Part shown: positions 10,652-20,592 of the stretch, one piece after another
How positions within the stretch are numbered: the stretch's first letter is position 1
Layout of the letters: each line of letters starts with the position of its first letter
DNA from: Symbiodinium natans
Taxonomy: Eukaryota > Sar > Dinophyceae > Suessiales > Symbiodiniaceae
Reading direction: 5' to 3'
Length of the DNA stretch: 60,000 nt
Assembly (NCBI GenBank): GCA_905221605.1
Contig: CAJNDS010000063.1
Location: 30,001-90,000 of the forward strand
Made by a program: the position numbers and the translations under genes
The notes under the pieces: generated by a model
Told to the model about the DNA's origin: nothing
Seen by the model: only the letters and a program-made list of their open reading frames with translations
The model's database searches: none

Positions 10652-11222
10652 AAGAATCTATTCATATTTTGGGCGGTTCTTGAGCAAATAGTAGTTTTGG
10701 GGGTTCATGGTTTGGGCTTTCTTGGGTTTGGAGGAAACTCAGGGTTCCAGGTGCAGGGTTGGGGGCTTTGTAGGTTTTGGATTTAGGGATTGACTGATTC
10801 TGAGGCTGGGGCTTCTCGTTTACGAGCTTACAGTGTTTCAAAGCCTGTGAAGTACAATTCGTAAACTAGTAAGGGGTCCGGTTCCCCTTCCAATCGCCGG
10901 ATGTCTTTTGGCTTCTGCCCGTGCGTGCTCAAGTGACAGGGTTTACTTGGAGGTTCGGGGTACTTCTAACCCCAATTGTAAATGTGCTTATATGCCCCCT
11001 GTCCTCTAAGTAGGGTATGAGTAGACTTGTAACTGTGGTTCTAAGTACCCATGACCCTCTCAGTAGGATTTGGGTTTAGGGCTTCGGGTGTCGGGACCTT
11101 TCCGGCAGGGCAGGGTGGTGAAACGCAGGGCTCCAGGGGGTCCAGAGATATTGCAGCCCCAAACCCTAAACCCTAAACCCTCAACCCTCGAAACCCGAAA
11201 CAGGAAGACCTAAGCCGCCTAC
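10652..11222. other. Unique DNA, MITE fragment and short heptamer tracts
   Basis: The end of a family-H-like element (GGTTCTTGAGCAAATAGTAG) lies at about 10674-10693. A short CCCTAAA tract is at 11160-11185. No gene is supported. Confidence 0.45.
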
Positions 11223-11442
11223 CTTGGGGACCACACATTTGGGTTCATATGAAGCAGGGTTTATATTTCTGTTTTTGGTGAGTGTACAGAAGGTTCCTTT
11301 TAAATATTGGTGAGTGTATATGCCTGGTGTTCTTTTGGGGGTACAAGAAATATATACCCTACCTCATATACCCGCTACTACTAGGATTCCTGTTCAGGTA
11401 ATATGAACCATAAACCCTTGTGGGGTTCATGTCGTCCCCAAG
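11223..11442. mobile_element. TIR element, family A, 220 bp
   Basis: The left end CCTTGGGGACCACACATTTG and right end GTTCATGTCGTCCCCAAG are inverse. The conserved right arm carries ATATGAACCATAAACCCTTG. The centre holds a tandem-like TTGGTGAGTGTA motif (twice). Confidence 0.7.
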
Positions 11443-12540
11443 TAAACCCTAAACCCGAAACCCTAAACCCTAAACCCTAACCCTAGACCCTAAACCCTAA
11501 ACCCTAGACCCTAAACCCTAAACCCTAGACCCTAAACCCTAAACCTTAATTACTACTGCTGTGCAGGTGCGGAAGCAGAGCTCGCCTGCTTCTGTGGCAC
11601 CTATGGGGCTACCGGTAGCTTCTGACTGGGCTTCCTTTAGTTCGGGACTTTTAGGGGTTTAGGGTTTAGGGCTAGGGTTTAGGGTTTGGGGTTTGCGGTT
11701 TAGGGTTTAGTGTTTAGGGTCTAGGCTTTGGGGTATAGGGTTTAGGGCTATTCTAGGGGTTTCGGGGTTTACTTGCGGTTAATGGGTGTTTGTGGACGTT
11801 ACGATCTTAGGGTCTTCGGGGCCTTCGGGTTTTGCGAGCTTTCGGAGCTTAAGTCTTGGTGGTTGGGATACGAAGCAAGCCTTAATGTATTTCGAGTAGC
11901 AAAGTCGAGCTTGTAGAGCTTGTAACGCCCAGACTCCAGCCAGCCACTCCGACTGAGGCCCTTCAGTCGCGGTGCATGATTTGTTGCTTATAAGTCCTAA
12001 ACCCTAAACCCGAAACCTTGTATAGTTTTGGGGTTTAAGGATTCTGGTTTCAGTTCCGATAAGAATACTCATAAAAACTTGACGCGTCTTGTCAAGAACC
12101 CGGTTCAGCTCTCCTGTCTGGATTCTGGTTTAGGGTTTAGGGTTTAGGGTTTAGGGGGGGGGGGGGGGCTTTAAACGCACCGAAAGCCCCTAACCCCCCG
12201 AAGCCCCCAAGCAACTAAACCCTAAACCCGAACTCATACCCTAAGCCCCTAAAAAAACCTAAATTCCTTGAGGTTCCGGATTTGTTAGCTTCGGGTTCTG
12301 GGCATTGTGGGGGTTTAGGGTTGAGGTTTAGGGCTTGGGGTTTAGGATTAGGGCTTAGGCTTGGGCTGCAGGGTTTGAGGGTTCTAGGATTCTAGGGTTT
12401 TAGGGTTTTCGGGTTTTAGGGTTTTGGTGTTTCAGGGTTTTAGGGTTTTCGGGTTTTAGGGTTTTCAGATATTTTGGGTTTTAGGGTTTTAGGGATTAGG
12501 GCCGCGGCCCCAATAATCAAGGGAGCCATGGCTTTGGTTT
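11443..12540. repeat. Heptamer-rich DNA on both strands
   Basis: CCCTAAA with frequent CCCTAGA variants at 11446-11550; TTTAGGG at 11647-11760; TTTAGGG then poly-G at 12128-12168; degenerate GGGTTTTAGGG at 12300-12500. Unique islands lie at 11550-11640, 11770-12000 and 12030-12125. No convincing gene. Confidence 0.65.
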
Positions 12541-13900
12541 GGGGGGCTTTGCTAGAGCTTCGGAGGATCTATCGCTCTCGGGCTTAAGCTTTTATTTTGT
12601 CAAATTGGGCAGTTCCACTCGACAAAAGACAAGGTTCATCTCAAAAAGCAAAGGAAGGGGGGATTCAATAACGTACTCGCCGAGGTTTAAATCGGGTGTT
12701 TGGGTTGCGGTAACGGGCTTTGCGCATCTCCCTTTGTGGTGAGGGGCGTCCGTGAGACTCCCCCGCCAATGGCTCGACACGAGAGGGCAGTCCGTCGATA
12801 AACTGCGTGGTTGCCTTTGCTGCAGTCCTAAACCCTGAATCAAACCCTAAACCCTAAACCCTAAACCCTAAAAGGGGTACAAGGAGGGACCCCTAGAAGG
12901 AACCTATCATCTTATTCCCTTATATTGCCCTTATATAATACCTTATATAGTCCTTATTCTAAGTAGCCCCTAAATACGCCCCAAAGAACCCCTAAAGTCC
13001 CTATGGGTCCATCCTGTAGTTCCTTGATCCTAAACCCTAAATCTTCCGTTACGAGGGGAGTCTAAACCTGGGGAAGATACTTGTGGAACCTTATAGGGAA
13101 GCTTCGGGAGCCTCAGGGAGTACAGAAGGGAGTGTGAGGGGTTACTGGGGTTAAAGGCTTAGGGTTTAGGATTTACTTAGGGTTTAGGAAATTAAATTTA
13201 GGGTTTAGGGTTAGACCCCCTTCTCCCTTAGCCGAGTATCCTTGAGTAAAGGCCCTAAGGGCAGCTGTCCTACTAAGGTTTTTTCTTTTGTTTTTTTTCT
13301 TTGTGGGGGTGCCGGGGTGGGGGGTAATGGGGGTAATCTTGAGAAGTTTGGGTTTTGGGTTCTTTGCCGGTCCCTAGTCCATGAACGATTACAGGGCCAT
13401 GTAAGGCAAACATGCCAGGCCTGGAAATTGAATCCGTAAGCCTCAACCTCAACCCCTTAACCCTAACACCACCAAAGCCCTACAACCCTACCCTCAACCC
13501 CATGTAAACTCTAAACCTAAACCCTAAATAAACGCTCATCCCGAAAAGGAAGCTGTGCGATGAACCCTTGCAGTACAGACACTGTAAGCCTTCATACGTG
13601 ATCATGTGGCGCCCGTTCGGTCTGGAGGTCCCTTGTTGGGGTCCTTGGAAAAGGGTGAAGGTTTTGGGGTTTATGGTTTAGGGTTTCGGGTTTAGGGTTT
13701 AGGGTACCTGGGCTAGGTACCCCAACAGGCCCCCCCCCCACATTTTATGAACTGCTCATATGGCACGGCCACATGTGTGTCACCTACACACCCCTGCACT
13801 GCATACACGTTGGCATAGGGTTAAACCCCAAACCCTAGACCCGAAAACCCTGAAGCTCTCAACCTTAAAGCCCTGAACCCGAAACCCTGAACCTTAAACA
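12541..13900. repeat. Heptamer tracts, one MITE and unannotated DNA
   Basis: CCCTAAA at 12842-12872 precedes a family-D-like element (about 12873-13030, left end GGGTACAAGGAGGGACCCCT, right end degenerate). TTTAGGG-like DNA lies at 13150-13215 and 13660-13710, with C-rich DNA at 13820-13915. Short frames at 12539-12843 and 13242-13439 show no recognisable protein. Confidence 0.5.
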
Positions 13901-13913
13901 CCCCAAATCCCTG

Positions 13914-14024
13914 AACCCTAAACCCTAAACCCTAAACCCTAAACCCTAAACCCTAAACCCTAAACCCTAAACCCTAAACCCTAAACCCTAAACCCTAAAC
14001 CCTAAACCCTAAACCCTAAACCCT
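13914..14024 (-). repeat. CCCTAAA array, about 15 units
   Basis: A perfect heptamer array in C-rich orientation. It ends 14 bp before an exon candidate that begins at 14039. Confidence 0.95.
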
Positions 14025-14038
14025 GCTTGCCGCGCGAG

Positions 14039-14104
14039 GACGAAAGCGTCTTCGAAACTCGCCTGAAGCGCCTGGCGGATGAGGCTGGAGCATCCCGAGG
14101 ACTT
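14039..14104 (+). CDS. Exon candidate, 66 nt, phase 0
   Basis: It is bounded by CGCGCGAG (acceptor) and GTAGGG (donor). It is exactly 22 codons, beginning DESVFETRLKRLADEAG, charged and likely helical. CCCTAAA lies upstream and TTTAGGG downstream. Family unknown. Confidence 0.5.
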
Positions 14105-14190
14105 GTAGGGTTTATTTAGGGTTTAGGGTTTAGGGTTTAGGGTTTAGGGTTAGGGTTTAGGGTTTAGGGTTTAGGGTTTGGGGTTTAGGG
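14105..14190 (+). repeat. TTTAGGG array
   Basis: About ten heptamers with one hexamer slip, starting within the donor of the preceding exon candidate. Confidence 0.9.
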
Positions 14191-15360
14191 CTTACGGTAG
14201 TTACATCGTCCCTTAGTATGGGCAGTTACTTTGCGAACCCTTATAGACCCTTATCTAAAGCCCACAGGCCCATACTTCGGGTCGCTTTAACAGACGGTAC
14301 AGAACAATATGAAGGGACCATGCAGCTTGCATTTTATGAATGATTCCTAAACCCTAAACCTTGAGCGGTTCGGGTTTAGTTGCTGGACTCATGGTCTAAC
14401 CCGAAACCTCTCAGATCACTGCATACAGCCAAAAACCTAAACCCTAAACCCCTAAGTCTCTGTCTCAAAAAAGTCCCAGAAGCACCAGCAAAGAACCCCC
14501 TACCCTAAACCTAGGGTTTTAGGGTTTGGGCTGGTAAGGGCCCACAAGGTTAAACGGTCTTTGGGTTTTGGCTTCGTGGTTTTGGGGATCAGGCTCGAAG
14601 GTTTGCCCGTATCCACCTCATAAAGCCTGCTTAGAAGCGACTTAGTAAGTCTACTTAGTATCTCTTACAAACCCTGCGATAATCCCCCATACCCCACCTT
14701 ACTAACCCTACTTACTGAGTCAAAAGGGCTTCCAAGTGGTGACAAAAAAGGGCCCATGTATCCCATCGGACGCAAGAACTACAGTTTCTAAGGGTAGTTA
14801 CACGGTCGCTTAATATGGGCCCTTCAAAGGGAACCCCTTACACACCACATATCTACCCCAATCCCTAACAAATCTCACTCCGCCCGCCCGTATCCCGAAT
14901 CCCGAAAAGCCCTGAAGCTCTAAGCCCCAAACCCGAAGAAGAGGCTAAGACCCTCATCTCAGCAGAGAAGTAAAGCACTCTACTTAGTATCTGCTAGAAA
15001 CCTATTATAATCCACAGAACCCACCTTACTAGCCGTACTGGCCTTCTGATATATAGTGTATATAGAGGTTATATAACAAGGGTCCCAAATTAAGGGCCCA
15101 TACTTCGGATCCCTCATGACTTAGTGCTCTGGACATGTGGGGATTTGCGAAATAGGGGGACCCTAAAATGGCTCCCCCCAAATGGTAGGCTTCCCTTAAA
15201 AAAAGGCACCCAAGAAGGTACCCCTAACACTAAGCTGTAACCTTAAACCCTAACCCTAAACCCTAAACCCTCAAAGAGGACCCCAATAAAGTAACCCCCC
15301 CCCCCCCCCCCTTTTTCGGAAACCCCTCCATCCCTAACCCTAAACTCTAAACCAAACTGA
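14191..15360. mobile_element. Cluster of related TIR fragments (families F and G)
   Basis: Two copies of a GTAGTTAC(A)..CGTCCCTTAGTATGGGC-type element begin at about 14200 and 14795, and the inverse GGGCCCATACTTCGGATCCC is at 15090-15110. Family G (GACTTAGTAAGTCTACTTAG) is at 14638-14724, with a related piece at 14968-15050. The ends are too diverged to fix precisely. A C run of about 19 lies at 15294-15312. No gene. Confidence 0.5.
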
Positions 15361-15670
15361 GGGCCTAGGCCGCCCCCCTACGTTGGGGGGCGGCGCTTAA
15401 GCCCTTTGACCTCGGGGTCGGAAGCACCCACCATAACAAGTGACCTTTTCTTGGCCCCTGGCCCTGGCTTCCTGGCCTTGCCCACTACCCCTTACCTGAC
15501 CCTGCCTGCAGCCCCCCTCGCTGGCCCCTTGGCCCTCCTGGCCTCTGGCTCTGCAGCCGGCTAGTCCCTGACTGGGTGCCTGGCCGAGCCCGCCCCTCTG
15601 AAACTTGCTGCAACCCTCCCTGAACTAAGTTTTTAAAAGCGGGCTGTTGTCTGAGTTTAGGCCTAAACCC
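15361..15670. other. GC-rich low-complexity DNA with a hairpin
   Basis: GCCGCCCCCCTACG pairs with TTGGGGGGCGGC at about 15369-15395. Then about 170 bp of CTGGCCC/CTTGGCC low-complexity sequence follows. No gene is supported. Confidence 0.5.
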
Positions 15671-15928
15671 TAAAAGGAATAGGTTTGGGTGGCTTTGCCC
15701 TCTTGGACGGCGTGGGGTGGGAGAAAAGTGTTAGATGCTCCACAATCGGGCCAATGCTGCTTTTCGCACCTCACGAAGCTTTCGAGCTTGTTCCGAAACC
15801 TAACCTTCACAGCATCTACGCCCTATCACAGCAAACCCTAAACCCTCCAACCCTAACCCTAAACCCTAACCCTAAACCCTAAACCCTAAACCCGAAAGCC
15901 TAAACCCCCCATGTCCCTCTGCCGCGAG

Positions 15929-15961
15929 GCGCTGCGGACGCGGATGGAGGCTGAGATGCAG
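15929..15961 (+). CDS. Exon candidate, 33 nt, phase 0
   Basis: It lies between CCGCGAG and GTGGGC and reads ALRTRMEAEMQ. CCCTAAA arrays lie upstream (15838-15892) and TTTAGGG downstream (15978-16060). If the acceptor lies further upstream, the extended peptide includes MSLCRE. Likely a coiled-coil piece. Confidence 0.4.
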
Positions 15962-16119
15962 GTGGGCTCGCGTTTCAAATTAGGGTTTAGGGTGTAGGGT
16001 TTAGGGTGTAGGGTTTAGGGTTTAGGGTTTAGGGTTTAGGTTTAGGGTTTAGGGTTTATAGCGGCAGCCTAAACCCTAAACCCTGAAACCTAAACCTAAA
16101 CCCTTTGGGGTTGAGGGTA

Positions 16120-16236
16120 GTTAGGGTAGTTAGGGTAGTTAGGGTATTTAGGGGTATTTAGGGTATTTAGGGTATTTAGGGTATTTAGGGTATTTAGGGT
16201 ATTTAGGGTATTTAGGGTATTTAGGGTATTTAGGGT
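16120..16236 (+). repeat. Nonamer array TATTTAGGG, about 10 units
   Basis: Units of GGGTATTTA repeat regularly from about 16146 to 16225, preceded by three GTAGTTAGG units. This is a 9-bp variant of the heptamer. Confidence 0.95.
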
Positions 16237-16509
16237 TTAGGGTTTCGAAAATAAGCCCACGTTTAGGGTGTAGGGTTTAGGGCTTAGGTTTGTAATCCGA
16301 AGACTCCAGCAGTTTCATACCTTGCCCCAACCTGAGCGGCTCCTCCGCGAAACCCTGAACCCTAAGCCCCCCCTAATCTCGCAAAACCCCCTAAATCCCC
16401 TCCCCTGAACCCTCTACCCTAAGCCCTAAGCCCTGAACCCTAAACCCTAAACCCTAGACCCTGAACCCTAAACCCTAAACCCTAGCCCTAAACCCTAGAC
16501 CTCAAGCAG

Positions 16510-16619
16510 GTTGCCCTGGTGCAGATGGAAGAGCAGGTGCGGAACTTTCAAGGCGTCGTTGACCGGAGGCTCCAGGACGCATCGCGTCGCGAGTCTTTCG
16601 GGTCTACTATGAGCCCGAG
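16510..16619 (+). CDS. Exon candidate, 110 nt, coiled-coil-like
   Basis: It follows CTCAAGCAG and precedes GTGTGG. It reads VALVQMEEQVRNFQGVVDRR and continues with LQDASRRESFGS, a helical charged pattern. CCCTAAACCCTAGACC lies upstream and GCTTAGGG repeats downstream. A CAAG acceptor three bases earlier would add a Gln. Confidence 0.5.
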
Positions 16620-17364
16620 GTGTGGGGTGTTAGGGCTTAGGGTTTAGGGCTTAGGGATCAGGACTGAGGGCTTAGGGCTTAGGGCTTAGGGCTTAGGGCT
16701 TAGGGCTTAGGGTTCAGGGTTTAGGGTTTAGGGTGTTTGGGTTTTAGGGTTTAGGGTGTTTAGGGTGTAGGGTTTCGGGTTCAGGGTTTTAGTTTTTTTT
16801 TTGGGTTTAGGGTGTTTAGGGTTTAGGGTGTAAGGCTTGAGGGTTTTAGGGTGTATAGAGTTGAGGGTTCATAGGGTTTAGGGTGTAGGGTAGGGGTTTG
16901 GGGTTTGGGGTTTAAGAGGCTTCACGGCCTATTGCAAGCCCTAGGTTTGGGGTTCTTAGGGTTTAGGGTTTAGAGGGTTTCTTAGGGTGTTAAGGCTCAC
17001 AAGGTTCTTAGTAACTTAGGGTTTCTGAGGGTTCCTTGCGGGTTCTTGGGTGTTCTTGGGTTCATAGTAATATGGCTTAGGGTTGTTAGGGGCTACATCC
17101 AAAGCAAATCTTCCCCGAACCACAATCCTCAAACCCTAAACCCTATAAACCCTAAACCCTAAACCCTAAACATTCAGAACAAGGCCCAAGTAAGGCGTAA
17201 GATTAGTTTGGACATGCACTTTTTTCGGGGTGCAGGGTGGTTCGGGTAGAAGAGACACTTTAAATGTAGGCCCTAAACCCGATACCCCCAGATTGTTTGG
17301 GTTTGGGGTAACCCTAAACCCTAAACCCGAAACCCTAAACCCTAAACCCTACACCCAAATCTAG
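16620..17364. repeat. G-rich GCTTAGGG/TTTAGGG tract then CCCTAAA
   Basis: Octamer GCTTAGGG units lie at about 16670-16710, then degenerate G-rich DNA to about 17090, then CCCTAAA tracts at 17130-17170 and 17308-17350: again 5' G-rich and 3' C-rich between two exon candidates. Confidence 0.75.
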
Positions 17365-17443
17365 GGGGTTCGCCGCTCGCTACATCGATCGCTGTGGCTC
17401 AAGCCATGCGCTCGCCGGTTCGTAGACGACCAGGCGCAGCAGC
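17365..17443 (+). CDS. Exon candidate with GTAAGA donor
   Basis: Acceptor ATCTAG and donor GTAAGA bound a segment open in one frame (SLHRSLWLKPCARRFVDDQ within it). A second frame has one stop near its end. CCCTAAA precedes it. Confidence 0.4.
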
Positions 17444-18310
17444 GTAAGAGCCCACCCTACCCCAGCAACTCGACACCTCGACTACTTGTTGAAGAACCTA
17501 AATTCTTCCTTGTAAGGGTAACATAGGGACTATTATCTTTTTCCCTTTGGGGGCTCCTAAGCAAATAGTAGGCCTTCGTTCACGCACTCGAGCTTTCGTC
17601 CTCAACCCTGTGAAGCCAGCACTTCAACAGCCTTCAAGGCAAATCACCGAAGGGCGCTGCCCCTAAACAACCATATGAAGCCTAAACCCAAAATCCGAAA
17701 CCCTGAGTTTTCCAGCCCCTTCCCAACCAAGCCCATGAGACGAACTCGTTAAACCCTCGAGCTTAACAAGCCTTATCGTAACCGAGAACAATCGCCCTCA
17801 AGCCTCAGCGCAACCCTAACACAAAGCATCAGCACTCTCAGCGGCCCTCCTGCCGATTGCCCAGCTGTGGCTGTGGGGGATTTTGGGTTTTGGAGGATAA
17901 GGATTCGGGAGTTTGGGGGCCTAAACCCTAAACCCTAAACCCTAACTAAACCCTAAACCCTAAACCCTAAACCCTAGGGTTTATGGGCTTCAGGGCTTCA
18001 AGGGTCCGTCATGTCATCCCGTAGATCGTCTTTTGGTTGACCAGCAAGGCGGCCTACCTGGGTTTAGGGCCTATAAGGTTTAGGGTTTAGGGTTTAGGGT
18101 TTAGGGTGTTTGGGGGTCTATAGGGTTTAGGGCGTAGGGTTTCTGGTTTAGGGTTTCGGGTTAGAGGGTGCCCTTCCTGCAGTCGCCTTGGCTCTGCACC
18201 GGCTACTGTAAGGGTTCATAGGGTCTGGCTTGGTATGTATATTGTGAATGGTTTAGGGTTTAGGGTTTAGGGTGTAGGGTTTTGATTCCCTTGTGTGTTT
18301 TCTTAGGTTC
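17444..18310. repeat. MITE fragment and heptamer tracts
   Basis: A family-H element (left end TTGAAGAACC, right end GGCTCCTAAGCAAATAGTAG) spans about 17487-17572. CCCTAAA is at 17921-17975 and TTTAGGG at 18060-18165 and 18248-18280. No gene is seen between. Confidence 0.5.
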
Positions 18311-18470
18311 CCGTACAACCCCCTGTAGACCAAAAAAGGTACCCTTTCTCTTTCTGGGTTCCTCTTGGGTCTAGTTGCAGCTATTCCCAGACCCCCAAAA
18401 GGTTCCAAAAAATGGAGCCCCCAAATAGTACCCTATACTACCATTGGGAAATTCTTAGGAACCCTTAAGG
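18311..18470. mobile_element. TIR-like element, family J
   Basis: AAAGGTACCCTTTCT and TTCCAAAAAATGGAGCCCCC lie in a row with partly inverse ends (CCCGTACAACCC near 18311, CCTTAAGG near 18464). Similar text (CTCCCAAATAGTAGGATTCC) occurs near 33992. Boundaries uncertain. It lies just upstream of the dehydroquinate synthase start. Confidence 0.35.
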
Positions 18471-18542
18471 GGATCTACAGTCTGGATTAATCTGGCAAAT
18501 GCGGCTTTGGCTTGGCAACTGAAGGCCATCTTGGCACAAGGC

Positions 18543-20111
18543 ATGGCTTCAAGAATGCCAAAAGCCCGCAAGAAACTGCGCCGCATCTCCTTGTCTCTAC
18601 TTGTTGTGTTTCTCAGCCTGTGGAAACAACCACCCGCCTGGATTCAAACTTCTCCGGAGCCTCCAGCTGCTTCTTCGCCGTCGAGAACTGCTGCAATGCA
18701 GGTTTGGCTGGAGAGCGGCGCGAAACAGGATGGCGTTGATCGAGTGCTGGGTGAGGACCTTGAAATCGCTGATGATGGTACTCTGCGACTCGACGGACGG
18801 ACTGTTGGGTGCGCAGTGGACGTCTCGACCGGAGATGGCCAATCCAAGGCGCGGTCCTTGGCAGGCTGCGTGGAGTGGATCCTGCTTGAGTTTGGCGAGT
18901 GGACGATGATTCCTGTGGAAAACATCCTCGCCGCCTGCACCGGCGGGCCCACGCGGGTTGCAGCGCGCATCCGCGACGCGGAGCAGGTGGTCGGGGTGGC
19001 ATTTGCTCTACAGATAGGAGCAGATGCGTTGCTTGTGCCGCCAGACGTCCTTGAAGCGGCACTCATCGCGAAGGCCCAGCGTGGTGAGGTGGTTTCGGAG
19101 GAGGTGCCTTGGGATGCTCCGGCTTATATTAGCAATCCTTAATAAGGATTATAGTGCCCCCGATTATAATATAATCCCTATTCCCCTATTGTAATCGCTA
19201 TTCAGGACTGTTAGTATAGTGGCTGCCTAGTAAGGGAATTAGTAATTAGTATAAGGGGGAACATGCCAAGAGGTGCCCGTGGAGCGCAGCACCTTCGAAC
19301 TTGAAGAATTTGAAGTGCTCGGCGTCGGTGATGGTGGTGTTGGTCAGAGGGTGTGCGTGGATCTCACGTGCCTCCTGGAAGTTCCTTGGGGACGACATTA
19401 ACCCGAAAATTGGGGTCATAGACCGTACACTGCTATAATTTCTATTATAAGGTACTACATGAACCTTAAAACGATTGGGGTCATATACCTATACTACTAT
19501 AACTCTTATTAAGGTATGCCCATAAACCCTTTTAGGGTTCATTTCGCCCACCAAGGTTGGTGAGGGTATGCTTATTGGGTCTTCCAGCTCCAGCCTGGTT
19601 CTGGTCCACGGAGAGACGCTGCAGTCCGACTTCGTTCCCTCGAGACCATTCCGCGTGAATGCCGGAGCAGTTCATGCGTACATCCTGATGGCGGACGGCT
19701 CTACGAAGTACCTCAGTGACTAGGACCCAGAGTAGGCTCTTATTCCCTTGTTTAGGGTATGGGTTCCCTTATAAGCCCGTTTCATCCAAAAAGGGCACCC
19801 TCCCGATTCTAGGCGAGCTTCGTATGGGTGACGCAGTGGCCATTGTGCACTGCAATGGTCAGAGGAGAGTTGGCGTGGTGGGCCGCTGCAAGGTCGAGCG
19901 CCGACCTTTCCTCCTCATCTCCTGGATAAACTCCGGGGGCGGTGAGTCGGGGACCATGCTGCAGCAAGCTGAGACAGTTCGGCTGCTTCAAGCAGCCGGC
20001 GGCTGCGTGTCCGTGACAGCCCTGCAGCCAGGCTCGCGCATCCTCGGCTGGACGTCGGAAGGAGGTCGCCACATTGGAACCAAGGTCACGGGGGAGATTG
20101 CAGAGCACTGA
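18543..20111 (+). CDS. 3-dehydroquinate synthase II (archaeal-type), four exons, probably plastid-targeted
   Basis: Exons 18543-19103, 19273-19380, 19556-19715 and 19813-20111 join in frame to 375 aa. The product matches the archaeal-type dehydroquinate synthase family (EC 1.4.1.24), which makes 3-dehydroquinate for the shikimate pathway by a route different from AroB. Diagnostic stretches, in order: GEWTMIPVENILAA (118-131), QRVCVDLTCLLE (212-223), GEGMLIGS (225-232), PSRPFRVNAGAVHAYI (252-266), KYLSELRMGD across the third splice (274-283), GRCKVERRPFLLI (300-312) and LQQAETVRLL (326-335). Family members are about 360 aa. Residues 1-50 form a basic start, a hydrophobic segment (14-27) and an S/P-rich stretch, consistent with a bipartite plastid presequence; the enzyme core begins near 52 and appears to lack some N-terminal residues. 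I chose the first in-frame ATG; an out-of-frame ATG at 18499 precedes it. All three introns are GT-AG and match dispersed TIR families. Confidence 0.85.
19104..19272 (+). mobile_element. Intron 1 = introner, family C, with 8-bp target duplication
   Basis: GAGGTGCC occurs at 19101-19108 and again at 19270-19277. Between them are inverse ends TTGGGATGCTCC and GGAACATGCCAA (10 of 12 matched). Splicing GT(19104)...AG(19272) removes one duplicate and restores EEVP in frame. The AT-rich centre contains CCTTAATAAGG. Related elements lie at 37448-37546, 39987-40099 and about 48313-48421. Confidence 0.8.
19381..19555 (+). mobile_element. Intron 2 = introner, family A
   Basis: The intron starts GTTCCTTGGGGACGACATTA and ends GTTCATTTCGCCCACCAAG; GTT is repeated on both sides. 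Internally the module GGGGTCATA..CC.TA.ACT.CTATAA..T.TTATAAGGTA occurs twice in tandem. Splicing joins CTLLE-type coding to VGEGMLIGS in frame. Other copies: 1215-1334, 11223-11442, 20153-20261, 33691-33860, 56002-56103 and 57669-57770. Confidence 0.8.
19716..19812 (+). mobile_element. Intron 3 = introner, family B
   Basis: GTGACTAGGACCCAGAGTAG starts the intron and CCCTCCCGATTCTAG ends it. CTAGG is repeated at 19720-19724 and 19809-19813. The split codon is Ser (A|GC), giving YLSELRMGD, the motif expected for the enzyme, which fixes this donor. Relatives with the same GGGTTCCCTTATA and AAAAAGGG(C/T)(A/G)CCCT blocks lie at 36678-36793 and 38763-38853. Confidence 0.8.
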
Positions 20112-20152
20112 GAACTGTAAGTCTCATGGCAAGCACCAGTAGGATATTGTGG
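20112..20152 (+). promoter_or_regulatory. Possible 3' UTR splice donor
   Basis: GAGAACT|GTAAGTC at 20118 is a textbook donor directly after the TGA. It may start a 3' UTR intron that runs into the family A element and the heptamer arrays. Confidence 0.3.
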
Positions 20153-20261
20153 CCTTGGGGAACACATGAACCCCAAGATTGGGGTCATATACCCTCTACT
20201 ACTATCATCCCTGTTAAGGTATATGAACATAAGCCCTTCTAGGGGTCATGTCGTCCCCTAG
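20153..20261 (+). mobile_element. TIR element, family A, 109 bp
   Basis: CCTTGGGGAACACATGAACC at the left and GGGTCATGTCGTCCCCTAGG at the right are inverse. It has a single internal GGGGTCATATACCCTCTACT module and is followed at once by GTATGGGGTTTAGGG. Confidence 0.75.
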
Positions 20262-20263
20262 GT

Positions 20264-20341
20264 ATGGGGTTTAGGGTTTAGGGTTTAGGGTTTAGGGTTT
20301 AGGGTTTAGGGTTTAGGGTTTAGGGTTTAGGGTTTAGGGTT
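20264..20341 (+). repeat. TTTAGGG array, about 11 units
   Basis: Perfect heptamers. About 160 bp of unique sequence separates it from the CCCTAAA array at 20504, together forming an inverted telomeric pair. Confidence 0.95.
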
Positions 20342-20503
20342 ACTTACGACAGCCTTCCAACGGAGAGGATGTACCAGGCTGCTTGCTGTGCTTCTGCAAG
20401 GCGCGCGGGCCGGAAAGGTTGCAGGCCTCTACAGCCCCCAAGCTCTAAGCAATGCACAAGCAGTCCCAAACCTTGAAACCCCAAAGCTTAGGGCCGGAAA
20501 ATA

Positions 20504-20592
20504 CCCTAAACCCTAAACCCTAAACCCTAAACCCTAAACCCTAAGCCCTAAGCCCTAAGCCCTAAGCCCTAAGCCCTAAACCCTAAACCCTA
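20504..20592 (-). repeat. CCCTAAA/CCCTAAG array, retrotransposon target
   Basis: Heptamers, with a central block of CCCTAAG variants. The array is interrupted by the LTR element at 20593 and resumes at 31743. Confidence 0.9.
20588..20592. repeat. Left 5-bp target duplication CCCTA
   Basis: CCCTA precedes the left LTR and CCCTA (31743-31747) follows the right LTR. Five bp suits copia integrases, but in a CCCTAAA array the match is weak proof. Confidence 0.5.

Noticed and set aside
13914-14190. Chromosome end (true telomere)
   Set aside because: Arrays occur in both orientations throughout the window with unique DNA on both sides, so they are interstitial.
15361-15395. Rho-independent terminator
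   Set aside because: The GC hairpin lacks a T tract, and the sequence is eukaryotic.
17385-17403. Dinoflagellate spliced-leader relic
   Set aside because: GTGGCTCAAG resembles only the end of the leader; the upstream part does not match.
18644-19066. Long - strand frames opposite the dehydroquinate synthase exon
   Set aside because: The + strand product has clear family motifs and valid splicing; the antisense frames are shadows of its codon bias.
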